From Brasenia schreberi (taxonomy: Eukaryota > Streptophyta > Magnoliopsida > Nymphaeales > Cabombaceae), in assembly GCA_036023115.1 (NCBI GenBank), contig JAYKKT010000064.1, positions 4,159,001 through 4,223,000 on the forward strand: a stretch of 64,000 nucleotides of DNA, given 5' to 3'. Positions 12,530-24,775 of the stretch are shown here, piece by piece. How positions within the stretch are numbered: the first letter of the stretch is position 1; every line of letters begins with the position of its first letter. A program made the position numbers and the translations under genes. The notes beneath the pieces are model-generated. The model was given only the letters and a program-made list of their open reading frames with translations, ran no database searches and was not told the origin of the DNA.

Positions 12530-13500
12530 TAGACATGGCCGGTTCCTGTTTTTGTGGAACCCAGAACTTAACCGAACTGGGTCTGGGCCGGTTCTTGTTT
12601 CGGCTTTAGAACTATTGGTTTGAGTCCTAACTCTCTGAAATAAGAAAAAATATTAAGAATTTTTATATTTAATATATAAGACGTCTTAGCCGTATATTTA
12701 AATTATTATGTATTAAATACAGAATGTAAAAATAAAACGATACTTTAAATTCAAATATCTACCATTAATCTTAAAGATCATGGTACACTAAAAGACATGC
12801 AAAAGACACTAAAAAGTAAAATTGGGAGCGAAAGAGAGACAAGTTTGAATCCAGACCACGAAAGAAGCTTACGCGACAGACCTTAGTTGGTTGGTTCCAC
12901 TGGGTCCGTCTAAGTGGGCTCGTGTCTGTGTACCACGTCATTCATTGGGTTCACGAGCAATCAACAACCCGTAAAAAACTGCGATAACGGATATTTATGG
13001 CGCACTGATGGACGATCATCTTTTTTCTCTGATTTTCAAAAAAGTGGCAAGCAAATGGTGCAAAAAAGTACGTAAGGGTCGTGAAAACAATTATTCTGGT
13101 CCCCTATGAAGTTTGACGCTTTGGGATCCAGCATTAGGCGCGGTCCATCCATGCACCAGCCGGTGACCTGATCCTGCCCGTGCCACCAGGCCAGACAGAG
13201 TGTGTGCCTTGGGCCGGGACTGAGAATTCTATCCTGTATTTTATATAGTGTGCAGTAGACCAGGACGGTTCCATCTGAACTGGGACCAGATATTTCACAC
13301 ACCCTGTTCCAGTTCCATTGGGACCTGGAATAGGAGCCAGTCCATATCCGCATCCGGTCCTGGTTTCCTTAGTTATGGGTTCAGTTATGGGTCTTATTCT
13401 GTTCGGGTATTATTTGAAAATATCATTATTAAAGGGAAACCTAACGTAAAATATGGTTTTAAACCTCCAATTCAATCACCCAAAGTGCAACCATATGGGT
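12530..13500. repeat. Dispersed AACCGG/CCGGTT-rich repeat family
   Basis: Short blocks such as TGGGCCGGTTCTTGTTTCGG, GGTTTGAGTCCTAA and CCATTGGGACC recur here and at 10480-10735, 27100-27345, 36090-36400, 50080-50425 and 51310-51530. The phrase GGTTTGAGTCCTAA is shared by the copies near 12615, 27140 and 36177. Such GGTTCGG-rich units are typical of non-autonomous plant DNA transposons, but I could not define termini. Confidence 0.5.
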
Positions 13501-14611
13501 GTGTTTGATTTGTGGTGTCAGGCAGACTTGGTATTAGAATTGCAGGCATAGACCCACATGAGCTTGTAACTATGGTTGCAAGGAACTATGGTTCTTTGTT
13601 AGATTTTTGTGTGGAATTGATACTCGTGTTTTCATGCAAAGCCCACATAGTGCTCGAGTTCTTGTAAACACCTCCTCTTGATGCCTACGTTTTTTTTTAC
13701 GCAAATTGGCCCTTTGAAACAATAGTTTCATGCGAGCAATGGGTTCCGTGGTTGATGTATAATAGGGCTTGAAACTTCGAACACCAAAAGTAGAAGTCCA
13801 GATTCCCTAGAATCGCGAATCAAACACACCCTAATGGAACCAAGTGAACCCCCGATTCAGTTACAATTTCGCTTCCGACTGGTTTCGGAAGTGGTCTGGT
13901 TCAATTCAAACCATTGGGCCTCGTCCAAAACAGTCGCCTCTAGTGTAGAGCAAAATGGTCCATTGTTTTATATCACAGGCTCCAAATTATGCTAATGGAT
14001 CCAATATCCAATAGTCAATTATCCTTTTTTTATTTTTCTAATTTAAAATATAGATCGGCAATCGGAAAGAGCATCCGGCCGCTTCAAGAACTCGGCCAAT
14101 GGAAAGGCTTACCAGGTTGTTCTAACAGATGATCTCTTTGAATTATAAATCAAAAGAGAAGATATCAGGCTTTATGGAGTGCAACCAAAGCAAGCCTCCA
14201 GCCGGGTGAGTGGAATATGACTTGCTGTTTCAGCAAACAAGAAGAGGCAGTAGATTTGTCGCATACCTCCAAAGAGTTGAAAGGCACAATAAAATGCACA
14301 GCTGTACGCCTTTACCAACCTATGGCATTTCCATCCACTGCTTTATAAGGTAAAGTCCCGACAGACAGGCAACGAAACTATTCCAATCTTCCTACATAAC
14401 TTAGACCTGGGAAATCGGGTCACGAGGTTGGGTCACTTCGGATTCGGGCCAACTCAACATATATAAAAATGCATTCAATATATATGTGCATTATAGATAT
14501 TACATATACATAATGTTCATATCTTATATATAAATATATTTACTTATTTACTTGTATAATATGAATATTATAGAAAACCGGATCTTACCAACATTTGACA
14601 AGCCCGCTCAT

Positions 14612-14632
14612 GCCCCCCCCCCCCCCACCCCC
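14612..14632 (+). repeat. Poly-C run
   Basis: A run of about 15 C residues, one A, then more C. This is rare in an AT-rich plant spacer and a likely assembly or sequencing trouble spot. Confidence 0.85.
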
Positions 14633-15131
14633 CTACCAGTACCACCACACACACACACATATATATATATACAGGTCCCCGAAGGACGGGTCTGGGTTGA
14701 TCCTACTGATTTGATTTGGTTTGTTGTTTCAACTTTCAACTCAACGAAAGGAGGTTTGTATGTTGACAATTTCTTCGATGAAGATGCAGTATATTGTGCT
14801 CGAAGAACAAGCTTTACCTACCTAGGGGTCGACTCACAAATTGAAGGGCATGAGTTCAATATTACCAAAAGACAAAAGATGCAGCATTCTGTCATATGGC
14901 ATCAGATGTATCTTCGTGTATATTGCAAAGGCCCAACACAATTACGACGCTGCAACACACCCACGAAAGATCAGATGATGCAAATATTGCTCTCTTTATT
15001 GGATTACAAACTTAACAGGGGAGAAAAAGGTGAAACATGAATGATGAAGAACAAAAACTAGAGCAAAATTTTGCAGCAGAGGAAACTAGAGAGATTTTAC
15101 ACAAAAGAAGGACGAGAGAGCAAGAATGGAA

Positions 15132-16905
15132 TCAGTAGCTCAGGGCTTGATGAAGATGGTGCGCCGGGTGCGCGAATCCCGGCAAAAGCAAAACACTGGT
15201 GCCCGCAGTTTCCCGGCAATACCCGGCCAGGTGCACTGGCACAGGCTTCTCCACGGAGAAGCCTTCCTTCTTGTTGGCTCTCGGCAAGCAATGCACCAAT
15301 TCCCGGTTCCCACAATCCTTTCTAGGCTCCACCACTCTGGCTGAGACTGGCGGAGCAGCCGTCGGCTTTGATCCGGCCGTGGCAGCAACTCTCTGCTTCT
15401 GTTTATGGGCGGCTTCCTTCTCCATGACGGTGGCCATGACATGGGCGTAGGCCTTCTGGAGCAGTCTATACAGAAGCACGCTGGACATCCTCGCCCTGTC
15501 TCTCACGCCATCGGTGTCGCGATCATCGGCAAACTCGCAGCGGTCGACGAATCCGGTAGACCGATCCGGCCGGTGCCGGAGGCATAGAACACGGTGGGTG
15601 CACTCGAGCTTGGACCGGGTGCACCCTCTTGGGAGGCCCAACAGAGCATGATAATCCACCTGCGTGCCCTCGCCAGTCACAACCATCTGTTTCAAGTAGG
15701 CGATCTTTGCGGCGACCACCTGGGCAGCCGCAGCAGCATCTCCGTGCCCAGTGACGGTACCTGGCCGGTGCCAACCCGAGCCAGCGAGCCGCCCATTGTG
15801 GACAAGAATCGAGTTGTAGAGGAGCTTCAAGTGCCCGAGGTCTTGCAGGCACTCGGTGAAGCAGCGGGCTTGCTCGAGGAGCGCCGCCCGGGTGGAGAGC
15901 GCGCCTACGCGGGTTGGCTCGAGGGCGAGCGTGCGGTTGCAATCCGCGATCGACTCAGCGAGCCGTCCGGCGGCTTGGTAGGCCGTCGCTCGGTGCATAT
16001 AGCACTCGGCGAGGTACGCCTGAGGCACGCCTCGGCGTGAGCCGTCCAGGATTTTTGAGAAATGGCGAATGGCCTCCTCCGGCATGCCAAAGTCCATGGC
16101 GGCCAGAGCAGCCTTCCGGCGTCGGAGGAGGGACTTCACGTTCGCAATGAGCTGGGCAACGCAGTCGAGCTCCTCCGTGGCAGCGGAGTCTCTGGCAGCG
16201 AAGACGTCGTCAGGGAAGAGAACGCTCTCCCCGCGAGCCCGCGCGGAAGCGAGTCTCTTTCCGGCTTGGAGGAGAAGAAGGGAGTCCTCGAGCAGACCCA
16301 GATGGAAGAGCGCTTGGCCGAGTACGATGTAGCGCCAATGATGCCGATGAGTAGCCCGGCCAGCAGCCTGTTTTCCGGCGAGGAATCTGAAGAAGAAGCA
16401 GCGAGTCAGGACCTCCGCGGCATTCACCTTGGCGGCCGAATCGACATTAAGGAGATTGATGCTCTCGCGTGAAATAGAATCGGACGACGTCGAAGAAGAA
16501 ACAGAAAGAGGTGAATCGTAAGGGAGGTCATCGCGGAGGAGGTCGGCGACGTCTCGGTAGCGTCGGAGCCGGAGGAGGGCGGTGGCCTTAAGGTGGAGAG
16601 GCACCTCCCATCGAGGGCAGAGCTCGACGGCAGAGTCGAGTAGATTCAACGCGGCCTCCCTCTGCACAACATCCTGGCTCGAAAGCAAAACTCTCGCCTC
16701 CTTAACGTGCCTCTCCGCAACCTGCTTTGTTTCATTTTTTTTTTTCGATCACACACAGCAAACACCAACAGGAACGAAATCTTTAAACCGTCTTTTATCA
16801 CAAAGAAGAAGAACAGTAAGGTAACCAAAGAGAGACCTTGCGGTTGCTCATCCACCAACGGCATCGATTTGGGGAGCAAGGCGTTGAAGAGGAAGAAGGC
16901 GGCAT
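15132..16905 (-). CDS. TPR protein with C-terminal degenerate J-like domain
   Basis: Two exons, 16905-16837 and 16721-15132, encode 552 residues with a phase-0 GT-AG intron of 115 bp. The ATG at 16905 was chosen because the first exon supplies RWWMSNRK, which joins VAERHVKEARVLL as in Arabidopsis relatives such as At2g47440 (recalled). TPR-like helices lie at about residues 45-87, 228-250, 258-292 and 295-325 (AYLAECYMHRATAYQAAGRL is diagnostic). A J-like domain starts near residue 378 (VDYHALLGLPRGCTRSKLE), but the HPD triad reads RPD (LRHRPDRS, near 405). FVDRCEFADDRD and LLYRLLQKAYAHVMATVM are well conserved. The role is probably a cochaperone-like adaptor; no catalytic function is known to me. 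The last 60 residues look less conserved but end QALSY. GC content is far above the surroundings, which produces many shadow frames. Confidence 0.9.
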
Positions 16906-19139
16906 TTCTTTTGTCTTTCTTTTCGGCTTTTATTCAGATCAGATCATGAACTCTCGTAGCGATGACGCGACCACCAGTAACTCTGCCTGTGATGGCCTCC
17001 TCCTCCGGGTTCACAGAGTTGCCGCTCCTTAGGAAACCAGCACACCATTTTCTTACCAGAGAGAGAAAGAGGAGGACAATGGGATAGACTTTGAGCTGTC
17101 TATGAGACTCGTCTTAAAAATACAGGAGAAATACAGAGAGAGAGAGAGAGATTAATGCCCAAGCAAAAGGCAGCCTCTCATTCAAGAATTGTCCTTGAGA
17201 GAGAGAGGAGCAAGCTTAACGCACAAGCAAATGAGGAAAGCAGAGCCTTCCAAATGCCTCGCACTCGACAATGGTGTCATAAAGTAAGAGCAGAGAGATA
17301 CGAAGAAGCTATATATCTATATAGGAAGAAGGTAAACGGGTTGGATCGGACTAGGCCCGATCTCATTTGGTCCGGATCGCGGATTGAGCCTTCCCCCCAC
17401 CTCTCTCTCTCTCTCTCTTTCTCTCTCCTTCGTGAGCTGGAAACTGAAGTGATGATGACAGGATGTGTGTTGGCTCGTGCTGGGGTAAGGTCCTTGGCTC
17501 TCTTTAAAGAAAAAAAGCTCGACACAAGGTTTAGGGTTCAAGTACGCTGTGATGAGTTTGAGATTCAGAAGTTGGTTCCAGGAAATGGGCTCGAATTAAA
17601 CAAATGCAGAATGTTCAACTCAAGCTCAGTCAACTTCCTAGAAGGTGAAGAGAACCTAGTGTTTGTTCAAGTATTGTTTTCCAAATATCTAAAATTTGGA
17701 ATATTTTTATCCTGCTATTTACATGAAAATAAAATCACAAAAACTAAAAAAAAATATTTTCATGTATACGAAGTTGTGTCATTAATCAGATGGCTTCGAT
17801 CCGATCCAACCATCTTAGTAATTTCAAATTAAAGGAGACAGGTGGTGCTCTAGAGATGAAGAGCTGACAATGAGTTGGGTACTGGGCCATCATCCTAAAT
17901 CCAATATTAATTTAGTAGAAATATTCGGTTTATATTATATCAATTTTAAACAGACATAAAGCACATCCCAAATAAGATAATTTTTATTTTCAAAATATAA
18001 AATGAGCAAAAACTGGGCTTCAATATTTGATTGAAACATAAATATTATGACACAAAAGCCGAAACAAGCTTGTGCATAACCTTATACTGGGGTTGGAAAT
18101 GTGACATAAATACGAATATGAATCTATACACTAAAGAATAGCATGAATAATTCAAGTCATTCTTGAGTTGACCTATTTTACACTCTCGAATACAAAACAC
18201 GAAACGAATACAACTGGAAACAAAAAATTGCAGGTAATATAACACGGCACGAAAACCCAACACAAATATGATACAGAAAATCCACTTCTGTCCACCCACA
18301 AAAAGTGAGTAAATACCAAGTCCAACGGCCACTCAGATGCTACATTAGAGGACGTTTGTGTCGAGGTTCGGGTCAAAAATTATGGGTCCTGCACTACCTT
18401 GGGGTGTTTGCAACCGGAGCCTGTGTCTTGTGAAATAACGTTTTGTGTGTTGAGCGGTTCGCGTCCCACACGACCGAAACTAAGCGCAATGGACCCACAG
18501 AGCACGCGGACCTTGCATAGCGTTTGTGCATTAGAACCTGGAGGTACATGGGGCGTGAGGCCCGGGATCAATGTGCCATTGTATGCAGTGATGTGGCTTG
18601 AATTCATCTTGACACGAAAATGACCCGACTCGAAAAGTTCTTGTAGAAGCCTAGTGTTCATATAGAAAGTTCCTTTTGTATTAATGCGTTCCTTCCGTTT
18701 TAAGAGAAGAACTACTCGAAAGGATCTTGTTTAGGATTATGAGAAAACTGAGAAAGATTGTGAGATCATTCATTTTTGGACTTCAAGAACCCATTTAAAT
18801 CAATACAAGAAAATTACTAAATTTATTATTAAAAAAAAAAAAACTTATCAAAATTAGTTGGAAGGGTGTTTTCCTTAGACTGGTCCAACATGTGTTGGAC
18901 AAAACTGGATCTGGTTCGATACGGTTCTGTTTTAGGCTCTGGCCTTCCTTTCTGACCACCCCACATGAAAAAATAAGGTTGGATAATTGTTGAGTTCGGA
19001 TCGACTCTTTAACACCCTGCCCTTGAAAACTTTATTGTTTTTGTTATAATGTAGGCCAAAGCCATATGCATGAACCTGATTCGAACTCCCGACCTTCAAC
19101 TTGTGAGTCGACGACCTAGTCAGGTCTGCACATACCATC
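16906..19139. other. Divergent intergenic region between the TPR and eS12 genes
   Basis: It contains the TPR-gene leader and promoter (minus strand) with GA tracts at about 17050-17075 and 17136-17151, and a CT tract at 17401-17427. A 225-codon frame at 17155-17832 spans these tracts and lacks any known motif. A SINE-like fragment lies at 19030-19125 on the minus strand. A poly-A run is at about 18831-18843. Confidence 0.5.
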
Positions 19140-19223
19140 TTGTGTTACATTTGGATCAGATCGACTAGAACCGACCCGACTTTGTGTTACATTTGGATCA
19201 GATCGACTAGAACCGACCCGATT
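19140..19223 (+). repeat. 42-bp tandem duplication upstream of eS12
   Basis: Two adjacent, essentially identical 42-bp units (TGTGTTACATTTGGATCAGA and the following bases to GACCCGA) start at about 19141 and 19183. They end about 30 bp before the first telo box. Confidence 0.9.
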
Positions 19224-19253
19224 TTCTCATAAGGGCATTTGCGTCCCCCAAGA

Positions 19254-19289
19254 TAGGGTTTCTCCTTTTCCTCACTGGGGTTAGGGTTT
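19254..19289 (+). promoter_or_regulatory. Two telo boxes in the eS12 promoter
   Basis: TAGGGTTT at 19254-19261 and TTAGGGTTT at 19281-19289 are reverse complements of the plant telo box AAACCCTA(A). This element is characteristic of ribosomal-protein and other growth-linked genes. They lie about 80-116 bp before the ATG. A pyrimidine-rich stretch (TTTCCCTCCCGCTCTCC) follows, as expected near the transcription start of translation genes. Confidence 0.75.
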
Positions 19290-19369
19290 CTCTGTTTCCC
19301 TCCCGCTCTCCAAGGACAGAGAGAGAGAGAGAGAGAGAAAGAGGGAATCGAGATTCTCACGTCGCCACA

Positions 19370-22300
19370 ATGTCAGGGTATGTTTTCGATGTTTCAATTT
19401 GGAAGGTTTTGCTCCATTGCTTCGTATTATCTTGATTTTCTTTTTTCGTTCTCTCCCTGTATCTATCTCATTTATTCTGCTTTGGTTGTGTAGTTTGCTA
19501 CGTGTTTTTCGGCCGATATGGAAACTTGTTATGGTATTACGATGAATTCTCTCATGTTACTGACGCTAATGTTGTGTTTCTTATGCTCTTTTTCATATTG
19601 GTTTATGAGTTAATCAGTATGTGATTGATAGTTTTAACTCATTGATGGATGCTTTGGTTTGAAAGTTTGATAATTATTTAGTGGATTGTAATCATATCCA
19701 ACTTCTGAGTTTGGTTTCGTGGAAATTTCCAGGTTCTTCTTTCTGAAGAGAAAGGTTTGCGTTTGACTGACCCATGATGTGCGTGAATTTATTCTGAACG
19801 TTATAATTGGAATCTTGGTTATATGAACTATATCGATCACGCATAAACCCAAAACGAAACGCTTCCCCCCGGGTCTTCTGATTACTTAAATTGATATTGT
19901 GTTGACTTATCTCTTGAAAGAATACTTCATATTTGCGAATTGAATGGCTGTCTCTCGGGTGACCAACTTGATCTTCAGTTCCTTGTGACGTGTGTTTTGT
20001 GAGTTAGTTTTTGACCAGTAAAAGAGAGCCGGTGAAATAGACGAAATTGGAGATCTTATTGGGATTTGCATTAACTTGTGGGCGCTCTTAAGCTGTCAAA
20101 GTCGGTGCATTGGTTTAATGCTTTAATCTTGGCTCTTTCCCTCTTACTAGCCGTTACATGCAACAAAATTTCTCAAAGTATATACTACAGAACCAGGGAC
20201 TCCTTGATAAAGTAGCAACCAGCATTTTCACTCTTGTGGCTGTCACAGTGATTGTACTGCTAAACTATATGACCACAATCAAAATTTGTGTGGATATCGA
20301 TTTGCCAAATGTTAATTGTGTGAGGTAACTTGAGGTGCTTGCTATTAAGTTATTAAATGAAAACTTCAAGGTTATGGATCTGATCGGCTATGTTTTCTGC
20401 ATATTGGAAGTATTCTTTTAGTTCTTTTGGGGGAGTTTCTTCGCCAATAGGAAGAAGCAATTAAGCAAATTTTGAGTTGTTTGTTTATATTTCTTTGTCG
20501 ATCACTTTCCTAGCAACATTCCCTAAGTAGTTAATAGCACGCTATAGCGTTTTAGTGGCCCTCTAGCCGTTATAATGCTTGGAGTTTATTGGTCGACCCT
20601 AAAACCTGCCATAAGCGCCACTACGAGTACTATTGCTGACCGCTATAGCAGTTTGCTAATTTGTAGTTTGCATACAAGTGGATCAATCCAAATGGATATG
20701 GATTGACCCAATCCAATTTATAAGATTTGTAAGAAAAAATAAACAGAAACCCTTAGGTTTTTACTGCCTCTCTCTCATTCCTCTTTCACCGTTTCATCTG
20801 CAACAGCGACCAACAATAGTCATCGTCGGTGACGATGGTAAGTCTCTCTCTTTCTTCTGTGACTTTCCTCGGTCTGCCATGTCGTTGGAGACCTCCAAGG
20901 CTGCCCAAAAGAGTGATGTAGTGCCTCTCTTTGTGTTTCTCCATCTCTCTATGTGTGTTTTGTAATGTATGGACTGCATGGCCTCTGTTAGGTGGCATTA
21001 TTGTTTTCTATTGTTGCTTGCTTCTTGCTTTTGTATGAGATTATGCACGAACTCTCATTATGTGCAACACAATAATGGCTTGTTCGGTTCAATTCAGTTC
21101 AGACTTAAGACTCACCCTTGTTGTTATTGTTTCATTTGGTAATTTAGTTAACATTTTGATTTATGAGAATCCAGCTTTATGCACATTGTATAGTGTTGTT
21201 TCACACTTGCCTCGTGCTGCACAAGTACATTAAATGCATCCTAAGTGGTTCGAACTAAGTGGATTTGTTTTGCAATGATTTGCATTTATACGTTCATCAA
21301 GTATTCAAATGCAGTACATTGTACAGTGAATTAAGGTTTTTCTTTAATCATTGGTCAATCTTGAACCAATGATTTGCATTTACACTTAAAAGGGATTATC
21401 GATGGCAAATAGTTGTTACTTAGAATAACTTAGTTATATTTATGTTTTTGTTTTTTAATTTAAGTTTACCAATTCAATATGCATATGACACATGATATTT
21501 ATTGTTTGTTTTCTTAAAATGTATTTATTTAGTTTGAGTCATATTTATGTATGTGGTGGTTATGTGTTTCTTGATATTTTTTATAAATTAGAGAATTTAT
21601 TATATATATTAATCATAAATTAGAGTGTATCGCTAAATCTAATATATCCCCGCTACCGCTATATTAGGGTCAACTGCTAACAGCCCGCTAACCGTTATTG
21701 ATAACATAGAGCATTCCACTTTGAGCTCTACTCCTTGGATTTTCTGCTGTCATATCATATATTCTTAAGGAGTCCATCTTGTTTAGTGCATCATATTGCC
21801 CTTATAACCTGATTTTTTGTTGAGTCACTTGATAGTTTTTTCCCTACCTGGTAGATACTGCACTGTTTTCCCCTAGCAGCTGACTATTTTTTTCCGATGC
21901 GTCGATCGTGAAACTCCAGTACTGATATTCTCGTTGAACTGACAGGGAAGATGGTGCCGCCGCTTCTGAGGCTCCAGTTCTAGGGGAGCCGATGGACATC
22001 ATGACAGCATTGCAGCTTGTTCTGAAGAAATCACTTGCTCATGATGGCCTTGCACGTGGTCTTCATGAGGGAGCTAAAGTGATTGAGAAACACCTAGGGC
22101 AGCTCTGCGTTCTGGCTGAGGATTGCAACCAGCCAGACTATGTGAAACTGGTTCGAGCCCTCTGTGCTGATCATAATGTGGGCTTGATTACCATTCCCAG
22201 TGCAAAAACTCTAGGCGAGTGGGCTGGGGTAAGCAAATAGTTGGACATTTTCTAAGATGTTATTTCACAATGGGCATCTTGTCTTCATTGGCCTGCATCT

Positions 22301-22473
22301 TCAGGCTGAGGCTCGATAACGGCATCAAAATCTGGGTATTTGCACTTGTTGTTCTTCAACACGTAAATGAGATGAATGCGTTGTTTATCTATTGATTGAG
22401 ATCATGTTGGAAACTGTGTAGCTCTAGTCATCGTCTGTCTAGTTTGCAACTTAATTATGCATCAGCTTCATTT

Positions 22474-22515
<42 letters not shown>

Positions 22516-23268
22516 AGGGAATGCTAGCATACTGTAGTACCTACTTTTGGGTCCCACCATGGCACCTTGCTGGTGCCGACAAAAGGAAGGTTTTCGCCAA
22601 AATGTTATTCAATTTTTGTCTTGATACTAAATTCACCTTCTCTCTCACAGGTGGTAGCACAAACCACGTACTTACCATGACTAAGTATCCTAAACTATGT
22701 TGGACTTATATTGTGCAGCTTTGCAAAATTGATTCCGAGGGAAAAGCCAGGAAGGTTGTTGGTTGCTCCTGCATTGTGGTTAAGGTATGGAGGAATTAAG
22801 AAGTGTGGTTTTGATGGAACGAAGAGCCTAATACCTGAAAATTAGTGAATTCCTTGCATGACATTGAATTCAGCATGGTTACTGAATCAATGAACTTTGC
22901 TAGATTAAGTCAATCCATGACTCTTCTTCCCTAGGATTAATCTCAGCACTTGGGAACAGCATCTCACGCCTAAGCTTTGTCATGAGGTTATAAGAGATTG
23001 TGCATTTTCTGCCGTGACCACTTGTTAGATTTGTTCCTCAAAGTTATGACTGATCACACAACTTAAATCATTAGATGGAAATCAGTGTTCTTTGCTGGGA
23101 GTTTTAGTAGCGGCAATCAGCTGCTGTGCATTTAGTGTTTTCGTTTCAATGGTTCCATTAGAAATCGTATATCTTTTCAATTGCTCATTTAAGGTACTTT
23201 CTTTGCAGGATTATGGCGAGGAATCCGAGGGGCTTCATATTGTTCAGGAATACGTGAAATCTCATTGA
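19370..23268 (+). CDS. RPS12: 40S ribosomal protein eS12
   Basis: Four exons: 19370-19377, 21946-22228, 22719-22784 and 23209-23268 (TGA). Together they encode 138 residues, near the usual plant length of about 140. Exon 1 carries only ATG TCA GG. The product starts MSGEDGAAASEAPVLGEPMD and continues with [61 protein letters not shown] and VKDYGEESEGLHIVQEYVKS. This is the L7Ae/L30e/S12e fold of the small subunit, in the beak region of the cytosolic ribosome. All junctions are GT-AG and keep frame. Intron 1 is 2.57 kb and contains a transposon-like insert. Intron 2 contains an (AT)n tract at about 22480-22515. The two telo boxes upstream fit coordinated ribosomal-protein expression. Confidence 0.97.
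20523..21711. mobile_element. Putative non-autonomous DNA transposon in eS12 intron 1
   Basis: The termini are imperfect inverted repeats: CTAAGTAGTTAATAGCACGC at the left, and the reverse complement of the right end begins CTCTATGTTATCAATAACGG. They are flanked by CATTCC at 20517-20522 and 21712-21717; extending to 8 bp gives CATTCCCT versus CATTCCAC. The GCTATAGCG-rich ends and an 8-bp-like duplication fit the hAT type. The interior has no transposase frame. Boundaries are inferred by eye. Confidence 0.55.
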
Positions 23269-24547
23269 GTTCATTGGGGGGGTTTCTGTAAGGTATTTAT
23301 AAGGATTAAGCCATCTTTAGTTAGTAAGGCAATCTGGTGTTTATTTGCAACTGCATTTTATGAGAATGGATTAGTTCTCCCATCAATTGTTGGCTGTGGT
23401 ACCATAACAGGCTGATACATCCTTAGATTACGAGATGCCAGTCTGCGTTGAATACTAACGGTCATGTATGCGTACATCATTGTTACAGCAGAAGCCTGGT
23501 TGCTTCCCCTTAGCAAACTTTATGGTCTCTTAAAGGTTCCTATATTTGCAAAGAAAATGTTTTGGGGGAAAAGGAGCAAGGTCTTGTTCTTGTATTTGAA
23601 CTAAATTTACTTATCTTCTTAGATGGGGATGCTGCAGTTGGATCACCATCATTGATGAAGGTTAGAATCTATGTTCAAATGTGTGTCTTCCACTTTCTTC
23701 AACCTTTTCTGGGTTGGGATATTTGTACTCGTACCAGTACAGTGAGTTAGGGCTTGAACCTTGACCTGCTTTGACCCATTTGAGTGAGCCTTTTTAAGCT
23801 ATTATTGGTTTTGTAGTTCTTTTTTCTTGACATTTCTTCTCCAGTTCGCTTTCCTTGTGAACTTCTAACTTAATTTTATTTTTTACTAAAAATCAGATAA
23901 TGTAGATCAATTTTTTCTGAATATTACATGCACATGATTTCTCTTTTCTAAGAAGTGATAGTGAAAGTGAAGTTAAGAAAATAATGTCTTGTTCTATGCC
24001 CTTGAGCGAGTAGCGTTGGTTGAAGTAAGTGAAGTCTTCAGTCAAGTGCAAGTGGTTGAATGACAAACTCTTCTGATTCGAATAGGTGATGCTTTTCTGT
24101 GATTATGTTAAATTTTCGCTGTGCTATCCGGTTAGAATCTAATCAAGCTAGAAAAACCGTTTATCTTGTGTATTCAAAATGTCCTTGTGAACTTCTCAGT
24201 CAAGTGCACGAAGGTTTGGGAAACCTGTCCTATCCATTATATAATGGACGCTTCTCATTCCCATCCTCTCGTTTCTATTACTCTTTTTCAATAAAAATAA
24301 ATTAAGAATGATAGGTATTTCATTGCTTTTGATGGGTGATAGTAGATGGCATCAACAAGATGCCAGCCTTATCACATAAGTGGTCTTACCGTGTGACAAT
24401 GATGGCATCTTGTTGGTGCTATCTCTGATTGTTTATCAAGGATGATCGGGGATGGCATGTGCTTATATACTCTGGAGTACCCTATCATTCTTTCCATGAC
24501 GTAGATGAATCTGGAAGTATAGTGGGAAGGCACTTGGCACATTGCAC
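23269..24547. other. eS12 3' flank and spacer
   Basis: It contains the 3' untranslated region of eS12 and then ordinary AT-rich sequence. No gene is recognised. Confidence 0.5.
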
Positions 24548-24775
24548 CTAATACGATGGTGGAGAGGAAGCACAAACATGGAAATAAAAGAAATTTTGAG
24601 TCATATCAAGGAAAGATGGTGAAAGGAAGCACAAACATGGAAATAAAAGAAATTTTGAGTCATATCAAGGAAAGATGGTGAAAGGAAGCACAAACATGGA
24701 AATAAAAGAAATTTTGAGTCATATCAAGGAAAGATGGTGAAAGGAAGCACAAACATGGAAATGAAAGAATTTGGG
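24548..24775 (+). repeat. 59-bp tandem array, about 3.6 copies
   Basis: A unit beginning AAGCACAAACATGGAAATAA starts at 24568, 24627, 24686 and 24745, a constant period of 59. The internal units are identical by eye. The last copy breaks off after AACATGGAAATGAAAG. The high identity suggests recent expansion by unequal exchange or slippage. Confidence 0.95.

Larger units (their letters stand above)
11085..15131. other. Gene-free spacer with dispersed repeats
   Basis: It contains an (AT)n tract, AACCGG-rich repeats and a poly-C run, listed separately. A 162-codon frame at 14552-15040 runs through the poly-C and (CA)n(TA)n tracts and shows no family signature. No RNA gene was seen. Confidence 0.5.

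Noticed and set aside
14552..15040. 162-codon plus-strand open frame
   Set aside because: The start is in AT-rich repeat and the frame passes through poly-C and (CA)n(TA)n; no recognised motif.
15199..16824. Many overlapping long frames on both strands around the TPR gene
   Set aside because: They are shadows of a GC-rich coding exon; only the minus-strand frame shows TPR and J-like conservation.
15132..16905. Possible horizontally acquired gene because of high GC
   Set aside because: It has a plant-type intron and close similarity to a known plant TPR family, so vertical inheritance is the simpler reading.
17155..17832. 225-codon plus-strand open frame
   Set aside because: It runs through GA and CT microsatellites, has low-complexity translation, and shows no domain or splice support; it lies in the promoter side of the TPR gene.
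24548..24775. CRISPR-like repeat array
   Set aside because: The repeats are head-to-tail 59-bp units without unique spacers, in a plant genome; it is a tandem satellite.
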